From Nocardia nova SH22a (lineage in GTDB: Bacteria; Actinomycetota; Actinomycetes; Mycobacteriales; Mycobacteriaceae), in NCBI RefSeq assembly GCF_000523235.1, contig NZ_CP006850.1:1550001-1614000 (forward strand): a DNA stretch of 64,000 bases. Direction: 5' to 3'. The position numbers were made by a program, and so were the translations under genes. Shown here piece after piece: positions 17,734 to 27,000 of the stretch. Under the pieces are notes generated by a model. The model saw only the letters and a program-made list of their open reading frames with translations. It did no database searches and was not told the DNA's origin. Position 1 is the stretch's first letter, and each line of letters begins with the position of its first letter.

Positions 17734-18950
17734 CCGATGTGATTCCCGCGAAGCCGCTGGACGGCTTCACCATCGGCGTGACCGCCGCCCGCCGGGCCGA
17801 CGAACTGGCGACCCTGCTCACCCGCCGCGGCGCGAATGTCGTTTCCGCTCCGGCTATTCGCATCATTCCGCTGGCCGACGACAACGAACTGGAGCGGGTG
17901 ACCCGGCAACTGGTGGTCGACCCGCCCCAGCTCACCGTGGCCACCACCGGTATCGGCTTCCGCGGCTGGATGGAGGCCGCCGAAGGCTGGGGCCTGGCCG
18001 AAAACCTCCGGGCCACACTGGATTCCACCCGGCTGCTGGCGCGCGGGCCCAAGGCCAAGGGCGCGATTCGCGCGGCCGAACTGCGCGAGGAGTGGTCACC
18101 GGCCTCGGAGTCGTCGGCCGAAGTGCTCGACCACCTGCTCGCCGAGGGCGTCGAAGGCGTACGGATCGCGGTGCAGTTGCACGGCGCGACCACCGAATGG
18201 GAGCCGGTTCCCGACTTCTGCGAGGTATTGCGCTGCGCCGGAGCGGATGTCGTTCCGGTGCCGGTCTATCGCTGGGTGCCGCCCGAGGATCGGGTGCCGA
18301 TGGACCGGCTGATCGAGGGCGTGCTGACCTCGGCCCTGGATTGCGTCACCTTCACCAGCGCGCCGGCGGTGGCCTCGATGCTGATGCGGGCCAAGGAAAC
18401 CGGTCTGCTCGAGGGCATCCTGCAGGCGATGCGCACCCGGGTGCTGCCCGCCTGCGTCGGGCCCATCACGGCGGCGCCGCTGGAGGAACTGGGCGTGCCC
18501 ACGTCGATGCCCGGCCGGGCGCGGCTCGGCGCGCTGGCCCGCCACGTCGCCGAGGAACTTCCCCGGCGCGCCAACCGGATTCACGCCGCCGGACACGAAC
18601 TGAGTGTGCGCGGCGGATGCGTCGTGGTCGACGGTGCGGTCCGGCAGCTCGCCCCCGCGCCCATGGCCCTGATGCGGGCGCTGGCCCGCCAGCCCGGCCG
18701 GGTGGTGTCCCGGGAGGACCTGCTGGCGGCCCTGCCCGGCGGCGGCGACGACACCCATGCCGTGGAGACCGGAATCGCCCGTCTGCGTGCGGGTCTCGGC
18801 ACCCCCAAGGCTATTCAGACGGTGGTCAAGCGCGGATATCGGCTGGCCATGGATCCGGCGGAGTGCGTGGACAACAACCCCCGCCCACCGCTCGGCCACG
18901 CCCCGTCGGTACGCCCGCAACGCCCCGCCCCGATGGCAGGGGTGTGGTGA
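17730..18950 (+). CDS. uroporphyrinogen-III synthase fused to winged-helix DNA-binding domain
   Basis: 406 residues. Residues about 10-275 are a HemD-type domain (FTIGVTAARRADELATLL, VTFTSAPAVASML, VLPACVGPITAAPLEELG), which closes hydroxymethylbilane to uroporphyrinogen III, the precursor of siroheme. Residues about 290-385 are an OmpR/PhoB-type winged helix (VSREDLLAALPGGGDDTHAVE, TVVKRGYRLA). This fusion is known from M. tuberculosis Rv0260c. It starts inside nirD (GTGA overlap). Whether it is an enzyme, a regulator or both is not settled; a second, single-domain HemD would be expected elsewhere in the genome. Confidence 0.88.
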   Translation: MTDVIPAKPLDGFTIGVTAARRADELATLLTRRGANVVSAPAIRIIPLADDNELERVTRQLVVDPPQLTVATTGIGFRGWMEAAEGWGLAENLRATLDSTRLLARGPKAKGAIRAAELREEWSPASESSAEVLDHLLAEGVEGVRIAVQLHGATTEWEPVPDFCEVLRCAGADVVPVPVYRWVPPEDRVPMDRLIEGVLTSALDCVTFTSAPAVASMLMRAKETGLLEGILQAMRTRVLPACVGPITAAPLEELGVPTSMPGRARLGALARHVAEELPRRANRIHAAGHELSVRGGCVVVDGAVRQLAPAPMALMRALARQPGRVVSREDLLAALPGGGDDTHAVETGIARLRAGLGTPKAIQTVVKRGYRLAMDPAECVDNNPRPPLGHAPSVRPQRPAPMAGVW

Positions 18951-19726
18951 GCGCCCCCGCGCTGGTGCTGGTGGCTCACGGCACCCGCAGCCCGCGCGGC
19001 GTCGAGATGATCGGCACCCTCGCCGACGCGGTACGAGCGGAACTGGCCGCCTCCGATGTGCACGGCGCGGCCCAGCACCCGCCGACGTGCCGCAGCACCT
19101 CTTCCGGGCCCACGATGTTCACCGAGCCGCAGGTGCGCACGGCCTTCGTAGATGTGCTCGGACCCACTCCCGCCGAGGTACTGGGCGATCTGAATGGTGC
19201 TCCGGCCGTGGTGGTTCCGGCATTCTTGGCCTCCGGCTACCACGTATATCAGGACGTCCCGCGCGAGGTCCGAGACAGCGGCCACCCGGATGTGGTGGTG
19301 ACCCCCGCGATGGGCCCGGACCGGATGCTGGCCCGAGTCATGCGCATGCGATTGCGCGAGGCCGGTATGCGCCGCGGCGATGCCGTGGTGCTGGCGGCGG
19401 CAGGCTCCTCCGATGCCCGTGCGCGCCACGACGTCCGGCGGGCGACCGCCCTGCTGGCCGAGGAACTGGGCGGTGCGGTCCGCACGGCGTATATCGCGAC
19501 CGGCGAACCCCGGGTACCGGAAGTGGTTGCCGCCCTGCGTGAATCCGGGCAGCAGCGGGTATTCGTCGGCTCGTATCTGCTGGCGCACGGCTTGTTCCAC
19601 CAACGCCTGCACGAGGCGGGGGCCGACGGCGTCGCCGAACCCCTCGGCGCCCATCCGGCGGTGGTGCGGTTGCTGATCGACCGCTACCGAACAGCCGCTC
19701 GCGAATTCCTGGTCACCGCAGCCTGA
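18947..19726 (+). CDS. sirohydrochlorin ferrochelatase/CbiX-like protein
   Basis: 259 residues, class II chelatase with two half domains. LVAHGTRSPRG near residues 7-17 carries the metal-binding His, and ASGYHVYQDVP carries the second His; the C-terminal half has LAAAGSSDARA and YLLAHGLFHQRL. It inserts iron into sirohydrochlorin to make siroheme for NirB (inferred from the operon; cobalt is the alternative). Homolog of Rv0259c. An extra stretch of about 22 residues (about 36-60, Cys/Pro/Ser-rich) precedes VRTAFVDVLGP and is not usual. GTG start overlaps the previous stop by 4 bp; the 3' end overlaps the convergent gene by 14 bp. Confidence 0.88.
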   Translation: MSAPALVLVAHGTRSPRGVEMIGTLADAVRAELAASDVHGAAQHPPTCRSTSSGPTMFTEPQVRTAFVDVLGPTPAEVLGDLNGAPAVVVPAFLASGYHVYQDVPREVRDSGHPDVVVTPAMGPDRMLARVMRMRLREAGMRRGDAVVLAAAGSSDARARHDVRRATALLAEELGGAVRTAYIATGEPRVPEVVAALRESGQQRVFVGSYLLAHGLFHQRLHEAGADGVAEPLGAHPAVVRLLIDRYRTAAREFLVTAA

Positions 19727-20120
19727 TTCGCGCATCGCTTCGAGATCCCGCGGCGAGTGCGGCGGCAAAGGCGAGGGGCGCGACGGTCTGATAGCCGATC
19801 CACAGCTCTCCGGCCCACCGGATGTCCTGTCGAGCCGATACCAGGGACACGATCGTCACCAGCACCCAGCCGCTGTCGTAGGCGATCATGAGCGGCAGGT
19901 AGGTGCGCGTAGGTCGGCTGCGCAGATATCCGAGTTCGCTACCGCCTCCGATGAGCAGGGCCGCCGCACAGGCGATCAGCAGCCACGGGGCCACATCGAG
20001 CTGCGGACTCAGCGCCCAGGCGCCGACGGCGTAGAGCCCGGCCAGTAGTACTTTGACCGCGCCGTCGGCGAGGACTCCGAAAGTTTCTGCGGTAAGCGGC
20101 ATTACGGATTCACGAGTCAT
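19713..20120 (-). CDS. small four-helix membrane protein
   Basis: 135 residues with four hydrophobic segments (VLLAGLYAVGAW, LLIACAAALLIGG, LMIAYDSGWVLVTIVSLV, APLAFAAALAAG). ATG 20120 behind GAGGAG, overlapping the DUF1772 stop by 4 bp, so it is translated with it. No family recognised beyond small SPW/DoxX-like membrane proteins; function unknown. Likely under the same TetR control as the DUF1772 gene. Confidence 0.75.
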   Translation of the reverse strand: MTRESVMPLTAETFGVLADGAVKVLLAGLYAVGAWALSPQLDVAPWLLIACAAALLIGGGSELGYLRSRPTRTYLPLMIAYDSGWVLVTIVSLVSARQDIRWAGELWIGYQTVAPLAFAAALAAGSRSDARIRLR

Positions 20121-20644
20121 GGGATCTCCTCGGGGGGAACCGGCGGCTGATGCCCGGACGGGGCAGTTGTGGCGGAGCCCCGGCGCTCGGCGGTGAATCC
20201 GGTGATCGCGGTGATCACCAGGACGAAAGCCACTACGGCACATCCGGTCCGGGTGAAGTGGAACAGCTCCCAGCGTCGCAGGATGTCAGCGTAGTCGCTG
20301 GGCGGGACGCCGACTGCCCAGCGTTTGATCTCCTGATTGATCGGCACATTCCCGAATCGGGTGATCAGGAAAGACGAGAACGTCAACGCCGAAGCCGCAG
20401 CGGCGATCCAGCGTTGCCGTCCCGCCGATCGGACCGCGAGCATCAGGGTGCCGAGTACTGCCAAGGCCATCAATGACTGCATGACCGGTCCGTTGACCTT
20501 CATCAGCGCGGTATGGAAGGTGAATCTGACATCGAGCGGCACCTCGCGAAATGCATACAGCACGTTGACGGCGCCGTATCCGAACGCTCCGGCCAATAGT
20601 CCGGAGAACAACAGTGCGGCTCCCCGCAGCGAATTCGACAGCAT
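20117..20644 (-). CDS. DUF1772 (anthrone-oxygenase-like) membrane protein
   Basis: 175 residues, four membrane helices, with the family signature FGNVPINQEIKRW at about residues 100-112. DUF1772 includes cofactor-free anthrone oxygenases, but the role here is unknown. ATG 20644 is chosen because a longer frame would read through the operator. Divergent from a TetR gene 86 bp away; two operator-like palindromes fill the gap. Confidence 0.82.
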   Translation of the reverse strand: MLSNSLRGAALLFSGLLAGAFGYGAVNVLYAFREVPLDVRFTFHTALMKVNGPVMQSLMALAVLGTLMLAVRSAGRQRWIAAAASALTFSSFLITRFGNVPINQEIKRWAVGVPPSDYADILRRWELFHFTRTGCAVVAFVLVITAITGFTAERRGSATTAPSGHQPPVPPEEIP

Positions 20645-20662
20645 CGATACTCCGATCCGAAT

Positions 20663-20683
20663 ATCGCAACATCCGGTTGCGAT
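20663..20683. promoter_or_regulatory. TetR operator, site 1
   Basis: ATCGCAAC (20663-20670), 5-bp spacer, GTTGCGAT (20676-20683): perfect inverted repeat in the DUF1772/TetR intergenic region, 18 bp before the DUF1772 start. Confidence 0.75.
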
Positions 20684-20711
20684 AGGGTCAGCATGCCCGC
20701 CTGTCGCCAAT

Positions 20712-20732
20712 ATCGCAACTAGGAGTTGCAAT
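20712..20732. promoter_or_regulatory. TetR operator, site 2, covering the ribosome-binding site
   Basis: ATCGCAAC (20712-20719), 5-bp spacer, GTTGCAAT (20725-20732) repeats site 1 with one mismatch. It covers the AGGAG and the first two bases of the tetR ATG, so binding would block the tetR gene itself. Centres of the two sites are 49 bp apart. Confidence 0.75.
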
Positions 20733-21327
20733 GAGTTCGTCTGCCCCGATCGGACGTGGGCCGAAGGTGCGTGCCGCCGTGCTCGCGGCAACTGTCGACG
20801 AACTGAGTGAACGGGGATATGCCGCGTTCACGATCGACAACGTCGCCCACCGCACCGGTGTGCACAAGACCACCGTCTACCGAAGGTGGCCCGACCGTGA
20901 GGCCCTGATCGCGGAGGCGCTGGCGGAGAGTGTCGCCGCCGAAATCCCGATACCCGATACCGGTTCGCTCGACGACGATCTGCGCGTGCTCGCCCGCGGC
21001 GTCGTGGCGTGGGCGAACAGCGCGTCCGGCCGCGCCGTGCTGGCCGTCATGGTGTCCACCGCCGCCGGGCTACCGGCTCCACCGAACTCCGCCCGGCACG
21101 TCTTCCGCGACCGGATCCGGCAGACCCTGCCGGTGGTGACCCGCGCAGTCACCCGAGGTGAGATCCCCGAGGGCGCCGATCCGGCCGAGCTGATCAAAAC
21201 GCTTGTGGCGCCGATCTATTTCCGTGTCCTGATCACCAGTGAACAGGTGGACCAGCAGACCGCCGATACGGCCGCCGCGGTCGCGCTGACCGCCGCCCGA
21301 GCCGGGGTGTTCACCCGGAACCGATAG
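20731..21327 (+). CDS. TetR-family regulator
   Basis: 198 residues. HTH at about 30-55 (NVAHRTGVHKTTVYRRWPDR), C-terminal domain of the TetR_C_16/33-like type. ATG 20731 behind AGGAG. It very likely represses itself and the divergent DUF1772/membrane-protein pair through the two matching palindromes. Ligand unknown. Confidence 0.88.
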   Translation: MSSSAPIGRGPKVRAAVLAATVDELSERGYAAFTIDNVAHRTGVHKTTVYRRWPDREALIAEALAESVAAEIPIPDTGSLDDDLRVLARGVVAWANSASGRAVLAVMVSTAAGLPAPPNSARHVFRDRIRQTLPVVTRAVTRGEIPEGADPAELIKTLVAPIYFRVLITSEQVDQQTADTAAAVALTAARAGVFTRNR

Positions 21328-21406
21328 CGATCAGTGTTCGGGTGCCTGAACCGACTACCGGTTTCTGGTACCGGCGAAATGCGTGACGACAAATCCGCCG
21401 CACCGA

Positions 21407-21450
21407 CGGCCTCGAACCTCCTCGCAGTGGGTGCGGGAGGTTCGAGGCCG
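21407..21450. terminator. Strong hairpin between convergent genes
   Basis: CGGCCTCGAACCTCC (21407-21421) pairs perfectly with GGAGGTTCGAGGCCG (21436-21450). It lies between the TetR stop at 21327 and the aldo/keto reductase stop at 21458. It lacks a T run, so termination may be Rho-assisted or rely on the hairpin alone. Confidence 0.65.
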
Positions 21451-21457
21451 GGTCTGC

Positions 21458-22522
21458 TCAGGCGCGGGGTTCGATGGTGAGGTCCCCGTTGATGACCGTC
21501 TGCGTCATCTCGCGGGCCAGCATGTTGTGCGGGAAGCCCGGTTCGACGGCGCTGGCGGCGTTCAGCCGATCCAGTTGGGCCGCATCGAATTCCACGTCCA
21601 GGGCGCCGAGGTTGTCGGACAGCTGGGCGGGGGTGCGGGCGCCGATGATGGGGGAGGTGACCGCGGGGTTCTGCAAGGTCCAGGCGAGGGCGGTCTGGGC
21701 GGGGGTGTGGCCGATTTCGGCTGCCACCTCTTTGACCACGTCGGCGATCTGCAGGCCGCGCGCGGTCAGGGAGCCGTTGGCGGCGGCCACGTCGCGGCGG
21801 GTGCCCTCGGGGGCTCCGGTGTCGGAGCCCTCCAGGTCGGCGGCGGTGTATTTGCCGGTCAGGACGCCGCTGCCCAGCGGCGACCACGGGATCACGCCCA
21901 GGCCGAGTTCGCGGGCCATCGGGAACAGGTCGTGTTCCACCGTGCGCTCGATCAGGCTGTATTCCACCTGCAATGCCACCAGCGGCGACCATCCGCGCAG
22001 GTCGGCGATGGTCTGCATGCGGGCGACCTGCCAGGCGGGGGTGTCGGAGATGGCGACGTAGAGCACCTTGCCCTGACGGACCAGATCGTCCATTCCCCGC
22101 AGGACCTCCTCGACCGGGGTCGTGAAATCCCAGGCGTGCAGGTACAGCAGATCGATGTAGTCGGTGTTCAGATTGCGCAGGCTGGCCTCGACCGAGGCGA
22201 ACATGGACTTGCGGTTGTTGCCGCCGGAGTTGGGGTCGCCGGGGCGGCGCAGCATCGTGTATTTGGTTGCCAGCACCAGACTTTCGCGATTGTCCTTGGT
22301 GAAGTCGCCGAGCAGCCGCTCCGAGCTGCCGTTGGTGTAGACGCTGGCGGTGTCGATGAAGTTGCCGCCGCGCGAGACGTAGTCGTCGAAGAGTTTGCGT
22401 GCGTCGTCGCGGTCCGCGCCCCAGCCCCAGTCGGCGCCGAAGGTCATCGTGCCCAGGGCCAGCGGGGAGACCCGCAGCCCGGAACGGCCCAGCAGCCGGT
22501 AGGTGTCGAGGGTGAGCGCCAT
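21458..22522 (-). CDS. aldo/keto reductase
   Basis: NADPH-dependent carbonyl reductase of the AKR superfamily, 354 residues. The catalytic tetrad is recognisable: Asp in FIDTASVYTNGSSE with Tyr, Lys in LVLATKYTM and His in LLYLHAWD. The C-terminal cofactor part SPIIGARTPAQLSDNL is present. ATG 22522 lies 6 bp after AGGAGGA. Divergent from an MmyB-type regulator, which may control it; substrate unknown. Confidence 0.92.
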   Translation of the reverse strand: MALTLDTYRLLGRSGLRVSPLALGTMTFGADWGWGADRDDARKLFDDYVSRGGNFIDTASVYTNGSSERLLGDFTKDNRESLVLATKYTMLRRPGDPNSGGNNRKSMFASVEASLRNLNTDYIDLLYLHAWDFTTPVEEVLRGMDDLVRQGKVLYVAISDTPAWQVARMQTIADLRGWSPLVALQVEYSLIERTVEHDLFPMARELGLGVIPWSPLGSGVLTGKYTAADLEGSDTGAPEGTRRDVAAANGSLTARGLQIADVVKEVAAEIGHTPAQTALAWTLQNPAVTSPIIGARTPAQLSDNLGALDVEFDAAQLDRLNAASAVEPGFPHNMLAREMTQTVINGDLTIEPRA

Positions 22523-22640
22523 GGTGTCCTCCTGTGGTGGATCCGATCTCGACATCGAGTCTGCGCAACCGCGGCCGCGGCGGTAAGGGAAGGATCTTCC
22601 TGGGATCGCCGGTACCAGGCTGGCCGTAGAATCGAGGACG

Positions 22641-23462
22641 ATGACCGGCACGGTGGAAATAACCCAGGAGTTGGGCGCGTTCCTGCGCGCCCGGCGCGAA
22701 CGGCTCGATCCGAGTGAATTCGGTTTGCCGCAGCGCAGGCAGAACCGCCGCACGCCCGGCCTGCGCCGCGAAGAGGTCGCGGACCTGGCCGGAGTCAGCA
22801 TCGACTATGTGGTCCGGCTGGAACAGGGCCGTGGCCTGCGCCCCTCGCCCGAGGTGCTGGACGCCCTGGCCCAGGCCCTGCGCCTGGCTCCCGACGAGCG
22901 GATGTACCTGTTCGATCTGGCCCGCCAGCGTCCGCCCGACGACGGCAAACCGGCCACGGTCGCCTCCCCGGACCTGGCCCACCTGGTCGCCGCACTGGCA
23001 CCGCTACCGGCCATGGTGATCAACCACCGCTACGACATCCTGGCCTGGAATCCGCAGATGTCGCGGCTGCTGCTGGATTTCGACACCCTGCCGCCGCGGC
23101 AGCGCAATTCCATGTGGCTGTGCCTGCTGTATCCGGGAATGTGCGATTTCTACGCCGACCGCGAACGCACCGTGCGGGAGGGCATCGCGGGGCTTCGTTC
23201 CGCCTGGGCGGCGCATCCCGACGATCGGGTGCTGGCCGATCTGATCGACGAATTCCGCACCGGCAGTGCCGAATTCGCCGAACTCTGGGAGCGCCGCGAT
23301 GTGCGGGTGCAGGGCCGCGGGAACAAGACGATGCGCCATCCGCGCGTGGGGGAGCTGACGGTGTCGTTCGAGGCGCTGATCCCCATGCAGGATCCCGATC
23401 AGCGGCTGATCATCTACCGCGCGGCAGATGAATCCAGTCAGGCGGCTCTGGACCGGCTGTAG
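22641..23462 (+). CDS. XRE regulator with MmyB-like ligand domain
   Basis: 273 residues: N-terminal HTH_31/XRE (about 10-85, RTPGLRREEVADLAGVSIDYVVRLEQGRG), then a PAS-like MmyB ligand-binding domain (about 105-265, containing LAWNPQMSRLLLDFD and HPRVGELTVSFE). Such regulators are usually divergent from an oxidoreductase they repress, as here with the aldo/keto reductase 118 bp away. Its 3' end runs directly into the remnant of a VOC gene. Confidence 0.9.
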   Translation: MTGTVEITQELGAFLRARRERLDPSEFGLPQRRQNRRTPGLRREEVADLAGVSIDYVVRLEQGRGLRPSPEVLDALAQALRLAPDERMYLFDLARQRPPDDGKPATVASPDLAHLVAALAPLPAMVINHRYDILAWNPQMSRLLLDFDTLPPRQRNSMWLCLLYPGMCDFYADRERTVREGIAGLRSAWAAHPDDRVLADLIDEFRTGSAEFAELWERRDVRVQGRGNKTMRHPRVGELTVSFEALIPMQDPDQRLIIYRAADESSQAALDRL

Positions 23463-23463
23463 G

Positions 23464-23805
23464 GTTTACCCGGACGGATCGGCGTTCATCGTCACCGCCG
23501 AACTGGCCGGACACGCGGTGACTCTCATGAACGGCGGGCCGGGCCATCCGTTCAGCGATGCCGCCTCGATTCAGGTGGTGGTGGACGGCCAGGACGAGGT
23601 CGACCGTCTGTGGGCGGCGCTGACCGACGGCGGTGAGCCCGGACCGTGCGGGTGGCTCACCGATCGCTACGGCCTGTCCTGGCAGATCGTGCCCGCCGAA
23701 CTGCCCGCATTGCTGAGCGGTGAGCACGCCGCGGCCGCCGGCGCCGCACTTCGCACCATGTCGAAGATCGATCTGGCCGCCATTCGCGCCGTGGTCGCGG
23801 GCTGA
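23464..23805 (+). pseudogene. 5'-truncated VOC/PhnB-like gene
   Basis: From 23464 the frame reads VYPDGSAFIVTAELAG and continues through VTLMNGGPGHPF, QDEVDRLWAALTDGGE, GPCGWLTDRYGLSWQIVP and a C-terminal SKIDLAAIRA segment. This is the C-terminal two thirds of a PhnB/3-demethylubiquinone methyltransferase-like VOC protein. The first about 45 residues, with WFD-EAEFY and the first metal ligand, are missing; the frame instead overlaps the end of the MmyB gene. A start at ATG 23428 inside that gene could still give a 125-residue product, but it would lack half of the fold. Confidence 0.7.
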
Positions 23806-23818
23806 CTCACCCGGTGTG

Positions 23819-23858
23819 AATCCGCACCCTCACCGGCGCGACGGTGCGGGTGCGGATT
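23819..23858 (+). terminator. Hairpin after the VOC remnant
   Basis: AATCCGCACCC (23819-23829) pairs with GGGTGCGGATT (23848-23858), with inner CACC/GGTG pairing. A short TTT follows at about 23862. Probable terminator for the MmyB transcript. Confidence 0.6.
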
Positions 23859-23944
23859 GGTGTTTCCGCGCGCGGGTACCCGGATTCCGTAGGTCAATGC
23901 CGTAGGTTTGCTCGGAACCTTGTGGAGGCGTGCTTCGGAGTGTT

Positions 23945-24091
23945 GCAGGAGGTCCGGTGAGGGATGATCGCGCAGCTGTCGACAGGGTGGTCCGGGCGTG
24001 CCGCAAGACCGCAGGAGGCCCGGTGAGTGACAATCGCGGAGCCTCTCACCGGGCCGACAGGGCGTTCCGCAAATTGCAGGAGGCCCGGTGA
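23945..24091 (+). repeat. Three tandem copies of a ribosome-binding-site/start module
   Basis: GCAGGAGGYCCGGTGA occurs at 23945-23960, 24011-24026 and 24076-24091, steps of 66 and 65 bp. The flanks also match (TGATCGCGCAGC/ACAATCGCGGAGC, GACAGGGTGGTCC/GACAGGGCGTTCC). Each copy carries AGGAGG and a correctly spaced GTG. The third GTG starts the NRPS; copies 1 and 2 are in the same frame and define a 44-codon ORF. A weaker upstream relic (GCGTGCTTCGGAG) suggests the array was longer. Confidence 0.85.
23957..24091 (+). CDS. 44-residue coupled ORF with internal 22-residue repeat
   Basis: GTG 23957 to TGA 24089-24091, preceded by AGGAGG and overlapping the NRPS start by 4 bp (GTGA). The protein is two related halves: VRDDRAAVDRVVRACRKTA and VSDNRGASHRADRAFRKLQ, basic and helical in character. 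It may be a translational coupler or leader for the NRPS, or a by-product of duplicating the start region; no known family. The shift from 66 to 65 bp in the last repeat is what puts the NRPS in another frame. Confidence 0.4.
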   Translation: MRDDRAAVDRVVRACRKTAGGPVSDNRGASHRADRAFRKLQEAR

Positions 24092-27000
24092 CACGGGTCG
24101 GAGATGATGCTGCGACGCCCGATATCGGCGGCCTGCCCGATTTTCCGTTATCGGAGGCGCAACTGCGCTGGTGGGTAGCTCAGCAGCTGTATCCGGATCT
24201 GCCCAATACCGTTGCGATGTACCTGGATCTGCGAGGACCGCTGCAGGTGGGCCCGTTGCGCGCGGCGGCTCTCGCGGCGGCGGCCGAATTGCAGTCGCCG
24301 CTGGTCCGGTTCCGGATCCGCGCGGGCGGCCCGCGGCAGTTCCTGGATCCGGACGCCTTCGCGCCCATGGCGGTGGTGGATCTGTCCGGCGCCGCCGATC
24401 CGGCGGGAGCGGCACGATCACGGATGGCCGCCGATCACGGTGCGCCGCTGGATCTGCTGGCCGATCGGCTGACGGTGGCGACGCTGTATCGGATCGGGAC
24501 CGACCGGCACCTGCTGTATCTGCGCAGCCATCACATCGCACTCGACGGGGTGGGTGCGGCGGCGGTCCTGCACCGCACCGCAGAGATCTATTCCGAGACA
24601 ACCGGATTCGGTTCGATCCGCCCCGCTCGGCGGGCCCCGCTGTCGATCGCCGAACTCGTCGCGGACGAGGCCGCCTACCGCGATTCCGATCGCGCCCGCG
24701 CCGACGCCGCCTACTGGCGCGAACAACTGGCCGGGCTGCCGCCGTCGGCGGGACTGAGCGGGACCGCCGCGCCACCCGCACCGCATCCGCACCGGGTCGG
24801 CGGCCAGCTTCCCGAGCCCACCGCGGAACGGCTTGTGGCAGTGCGTGAGCGCACCGGCGCCAGCTTCACCGAACTGACGATCGCGGCCTTCGCCGCCTAC
24901 CTCGCGGCGATGACCCACCGCGACGATCTGGTCGTCGCCGTTCCCATGGCGGTGCGCCCGACCGCGGCACTGCGCAATTCCGCCGGGTCGGTGTCGAATG
25001 TGGTTCCGTTGCGGCTGAGCGGTTTCGGCGAGATCACCGTGGGCGAACTGATCGATCGGGTGCGGGTCCGCCTGATCGGCGCCCTGCGGCATCAGCGCTA
25101 CCGCTACGAGGACATGCAGCGTGATCGCGGTGAGAATCGGGTCGCCCGAGGAGGTTTCGGCCCGGTCGTGAACGTCCTCGGTTTCGTGGAACCGCTGCGA
25201 CTGGGCCCGCTCACCGGCCGTGCGGTGCTGCTGGCACTGGGGCCGGTGGAGGATCTGCTGATCAACGGGTACCAGCTGGGCGCCGATGATCGCACCGCGA
25301 GCATCGACATCCAGGCGAACCCGGCACTGTACTCGCGCGCCGCCGTGGTCTGGCACCATGAGCGGTTCCTGCTGTACTTCGACGAATTCCTCGGCGCGGC
25401 AACGGATGACCGGGTGGCGCACCTCGGTTCTGGAGCGATTGTCGACGCGGCGCCGAAGGGTGACCTGAAGGGCGGGAGCAAACCCGGTTCCGGTCGGGCG
25501 GCCGGCACCACACCGCTTCCGGATGCCCGCGATCGCCCATCGGCACCGAACTCCGACGACCGATCGGATGTGCGCGGCGTGCGCGGGATCCCGGTGCGGC
25601 CCTGCGACGGTACGGCCTCGAGGACGGCGCCGGAGGGAGAGACGGCGATCGGGGCTGCGCGGGGTGCTGCCGCGAGCCACGCCGCACCCGGTGATGCGGT
25701 GGACCCGGCTCCGCACTCGGTTCGGTTGCTGCCCGAACTGCTTCGGTACGCGGGGCACCCGGATGGGGTGGCGGTGGTGGACGGGGAGCGGTGGTGGACC
25801 TGCCAGGCGTGGAACGGGTGGTGTGCGCGGTGGGCGCGGGAATTGATCGAATATGGTGCGGGGCCGGGTGATTCGGTCGTGGTCGCGGTTCCGCGTTCGG
25901 CGGAATCGGTGCTCGCTATCGGGGCGGTGGCGGCGACAGGCGCCGCTTTCGTTCCGGTCGATCCCTCGGATCCGCCCGCGCGGCTCGCCGCCGTGGTGGC
26001 GAATTCCGGTGCGCGCCTGGGGTTGACGGTGGCAGGGATGTGGGACCGGCTGCCGGACGGCCCGCGCTGGCTGGGGCTCGACGACCCGGATCTCCTCGCG
26101 CGCGTATCCGCCCGGCCCGCGACGCCGGTGAGTGATGCCGACCGGGTCCGGCCGCTACGTGCGGACCACACCGCCTACGTCATCCACACCTCGGGTACGA
26201 CCGGTCGGCCCAAAGCGGTGGCGGTAACCCATCGAGGTCTGGAAGCGCTCACCGATCACATCTCCGAAACCTATGCCGTACAGGCTCATTCGCGCGTGTT
26301 GCACGCGCACGCGCCCTCCTTCGACGCCCATCTGCTGGAGTTGCTCGCCGCCTCCGCCGCCGGCGCCCGTCTCGTGATCGAACCGCGGACCGTCGTCGCG
26401 GGTACCGAGCTGAGCGATTTCCTGGCCGCCAACGCGATCACCCACTTCCTCACCACACCCGCCGTGCTGGCCACCCTGCGGCCGCAGTCGCTGCCCGAGC
26501 TGCGCGTGGTGGTCGTGGGCGGGGAGGTGTGCCCGGTGGACCTCGCGCGGCGCTGGTGTTCGGCGGTGCGCTTGTTCAACGGATACGGTCCCACCGAAAC
26601 CACCGTCATGGCTGCACAATTCGAGGTTCCCACCCGGCCCGTATCCGCCGCCGTTCCGATCGGCCCGATGCTTCCGGGCGTGCGCGCACGGGTTCTCGAC
26701 GAGCGCCTGCGGCCCGTGCCGCCGGGCGGAATCGGCGAACTGTACGTCGGCGGAGCCGGTGTGGCGGCGGGTTATCGGGGCGATCCGGCGGCGACCGCCA
26801 CCTGTTTCGTGGCCGATCCCGAGGCGCCGGGCCGTCGCTGTTACCGGACCGGCGACCGGGTCCGCATCGACCCTGCGGGAGTCGCGGAATTCCTGGGCCG
26901 CGTCGACACCCAGCTGAGTCTGCGCGGGCGCCGGATCGAACCCGCCGAAATCGAATCGGCTCTCACCGAACTGCCGCGGATCGCCCAGGCGGTGGTGGCC

